Shown piece after piece: positions 39,159 through 40,200 of a DNA stretch of 40,200 nucleotides. The notes under the pieces are model-generated. The model had not been told where the DNA came from, did not search any database, and worked only from the letters and a program-made list of their open reading frames with translations. A program made the position numbers and the translations under genes. Source of the stretch: Clostridiales bacterium (lineage in GTDB: Bacteria; Bacillota; Clostridia; Oscillospirales; Oscillospiraceae); contig JALEZN010000144.1 in the NCBI GenBank assembly GCA_022772585.1, positions 1 to 40,200 on the forward strand, read 5' to 3'. Positions within the stretch are counted from its first letter, which is position 1; each line of letters begins with the position of its first letter.

Positions 39159-39665
39159 ATGACAAGGACCAATGCCCGGGAGATTGCGGTTCACTTCTCC
39201 TTTGAACTTGGTTTTTCCAACGAAACAGCAGATGAACTGCTGGAGCATATGCTCACACGGGAGGTGTTTGCCCAGATCGGTCAGGAGGAGCCGCTTTACG
39301 CCGAGTTCCCCAATGAGAAGCAGCGTGACTACATAGGTACGCTGGTGAGGGGCGTTTATGCCCACTGCCCGGAGCTGGACGAATATATTTCCCGCTACGC
39401 CATCGGCTGGAAGTTTGCCCGCATCCCCCGGGTGGCTGTCTCCATCATGCGGGTGGCCATGTATGAGATCCTCTATATGCAGGATATCCCCAATGCCGCT
39501 GCCATCAACGAGGCGGTGGAGCTGGCCAAGCACTACGAGGGCCCGGAGGTGGTCTCCTTTATCAACGGCATCCTGGGCTCCTTTGTCCGCAGCGAGTGCC
39601 CGCCGGAGCGGGCCGTGTCCGCAGAGCCGGCGGAGACGGCCGGGGAGGACGGCGGCGCGGAATGA
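39159..39665 (+). CDS. nusB: Transcription antitermination factor NusB
   Basis: 168 residues. All-helical RNA-binding protein that, with NusE (S10), binds boxA and supports rRNA antitermination. Motifs: TNAREIAVHFSFELGFS at the N-terminus, then YIGTLVRGVYAHCPELDEYISRYAIGWKFARIPRVAVSIMRVAMYEILY and PNAAAINEAVELAKHYEGPEVVSFINGILGSF, the NusB signature. The C-terminal tail (ECPPERAVSAEPAETAGED) is acidic and probably disordered. It overlaps the next gene by 4 bases (ATGA). Confidence 0.95.
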   Translation: MTRTNAREIAVHFSFELGFSNETADELLEHMLTREVFAQIGQEEPLYAEFPNEKQRDYIGTLVRGVYAHCPELDEYISRYAIGWKFARIPRVAVSIMRVAMYEILYMQDIPNAAAINEAVELAKHYEGPEVVSFINGILGSFVRSECPPERAVSAEPAETAGEDGGAE

Positions 39666-40200
39666 GGAGCGAGGTCTGCCTGGGGCTGGATACCAGCAAC
39701 TACACCACCTCGGCTGCGGTCTTTGACGGGACGGAGGGGGTCAACGCCGGCAGGCTGCTGGAGGTGCCCCAGGGTGCCCTGGGCCTGCGGCAGAGTGACG
39801 CCCTGTTCCAGCATGTGAAGCGGCTGCCCGAGCTGTTCGACCGCCTGCGGGAAGCGGATTGCCTGGGAAATATCCGGGCCGTGGCGGCCAGCACCCGCCC
39901 CCGGGCAGTGGAGGGCTCTTACATGCCCTGTTTTCTGGCCGGTGAGGGGCAGGGACGCGCTCTGGCCGACGTGTTGGGCGTACCCTTTTTCGCGGTGTCC
40001 CACCAGCAGGGACACATCGCGGCGGCCGCATGGTCGGCGGGCCGGATGGACCTGCTGGACAGGCCCTTTCTGGCCTGGCACCTGTCCGGCGGCACCACGG
40101 AGCTGCTGAAAGTGACGCCGGATGGGGTCAACGTTCGGGCGGAGAAGATCGGCGGGACCAGCGATATCTCGGCGGGGCAGCTCATTGACCGCACCGGCGT
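39662..40200 (+). CDS. TsaD/Kae1-like (peptidase M22) protein, 3' end outside window
   Basis: The first 179 codons are visible. It starts MRSEVCLGLDTSNYTTSAAV, a glycoprotease/ASKHA opening. The metal motif is HQQGH (HXXXH), in VSHQQGHIAAAAW, and the phosphate loop is LSGGTTELL. KIGGTSDISAGQLIDRTG matches the domain that follows in TsaD. It is a shorter, divergent paralogue common next to nusB in Clostridia, not the canonical TsaD of t6A synthesis, which has more conserved NHMEGH and DDAVGEAFDK segments. The exact role is unknown. Confidence 0.85.
   Translation, partial: MRSEVCLGLDTSNYTTSAAVFDGTEGVNAGRLLEVPQGALGLRQSDALFQHVKRLPELFDRLREADCLGNIRAVAASTRPRAVEGSYMPCFLAGEGQGRALADVLGVPFFAVSHQQGHIAAAAWSAGRMDLLDRPFLAWHLSGGTTELLKVTPDGVNVRAEKIGGTSDISAGQLIDRTG

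Overview
The window is a chromosomal segment of an anaerobic, spore-forming, high-GC Clostridia member. It looks like the Oscillospiraceae group that includes Flavonifractor, Lawsonibacter and Intestinimonas. The grounds are the complete spoIIIA operon, a GTP-type PEP carboxykinase, two UGA-decoded selenoproteins, a NuoE/NuoF-linked formate dehydrogenase and glycine-reductase-family proteins. The genus is inferred and could not be tested here.

Layout. 1-240: a 49-residue Gly/Cys/Asn-rich small protein and its terminator. 284-577: a dispersed repeat, a terminator and tRNA-Arg(ACG). 711-881: a 56-residue protein. 1138-6097: a BMP-type (nucleoside-like) ABC importer operon behind a consensus promoter and a long structured leader. 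6210-10937 (minus): OFA-type MFS transporter, radical SAM protein, GrdE-like protein and GrdB-like selenoprotein. 11331-12849 (plus): a TetR regulator and a short GrdB-like paralogue with Cys in place of Sec. 12865-13488: a run of hairpins, two more repeat copies and a second, identical tRNA-Arg(ACG). 13766-20439 (minus): a cell-wall amidase, then fdhD, a Sec formate dehydrogenase, and NuoF-like and NuoE-like subunits. 20743-33425 (minus): pckG, rsmA, a WYL regulator joined to a zinc ribbon, degV, the trmD-rimM-khpA-rpsP-ffh-ylxM cluster, lgt and a pair of M16 peptidases. 33615-40200 (plus): spoIIIAA-AH behind a sigma-E-like promoter, asp23, nusB and a TsaD-like gene cut by the window edge.

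The most interesting part is 6210-12849. The GrdE/GrdB pair resembles the substrate-specific component B of glycine/betaine/sarcosine reductase, but no grdA, grdC, grdD or thioredoxin genes are present here. The GrdE-like protein lacks the cysteine loop that, as I recall the family, is cleaved to form the pyruvoyl group. The Sec site has lost both cysteines that normally follow it. A radical SAM gene and an organic-anion-type transporter lie in the same apparent operon, and a second GrdB-like protein lacks the N-terminal domain. Together this suggests an uncharacterised Sec-dependent reductase of unknown substrate. The BMP importer, the reductase genes and their regulator all lie between two identical, directly repeated tRNA-Arg genes about 13 kb apart.

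The rest of the window is mainly housekeeping. Formate dehydrogenase with NuoE/F subunits links formate and NAD(H), and FdhD is needed to activate it. The SRP, ribosome-maturation and tRNA-methylation genes form the usual Firmicutes cluster. Lgt with two M16 proteins and the spoIIIA channel operon follow.
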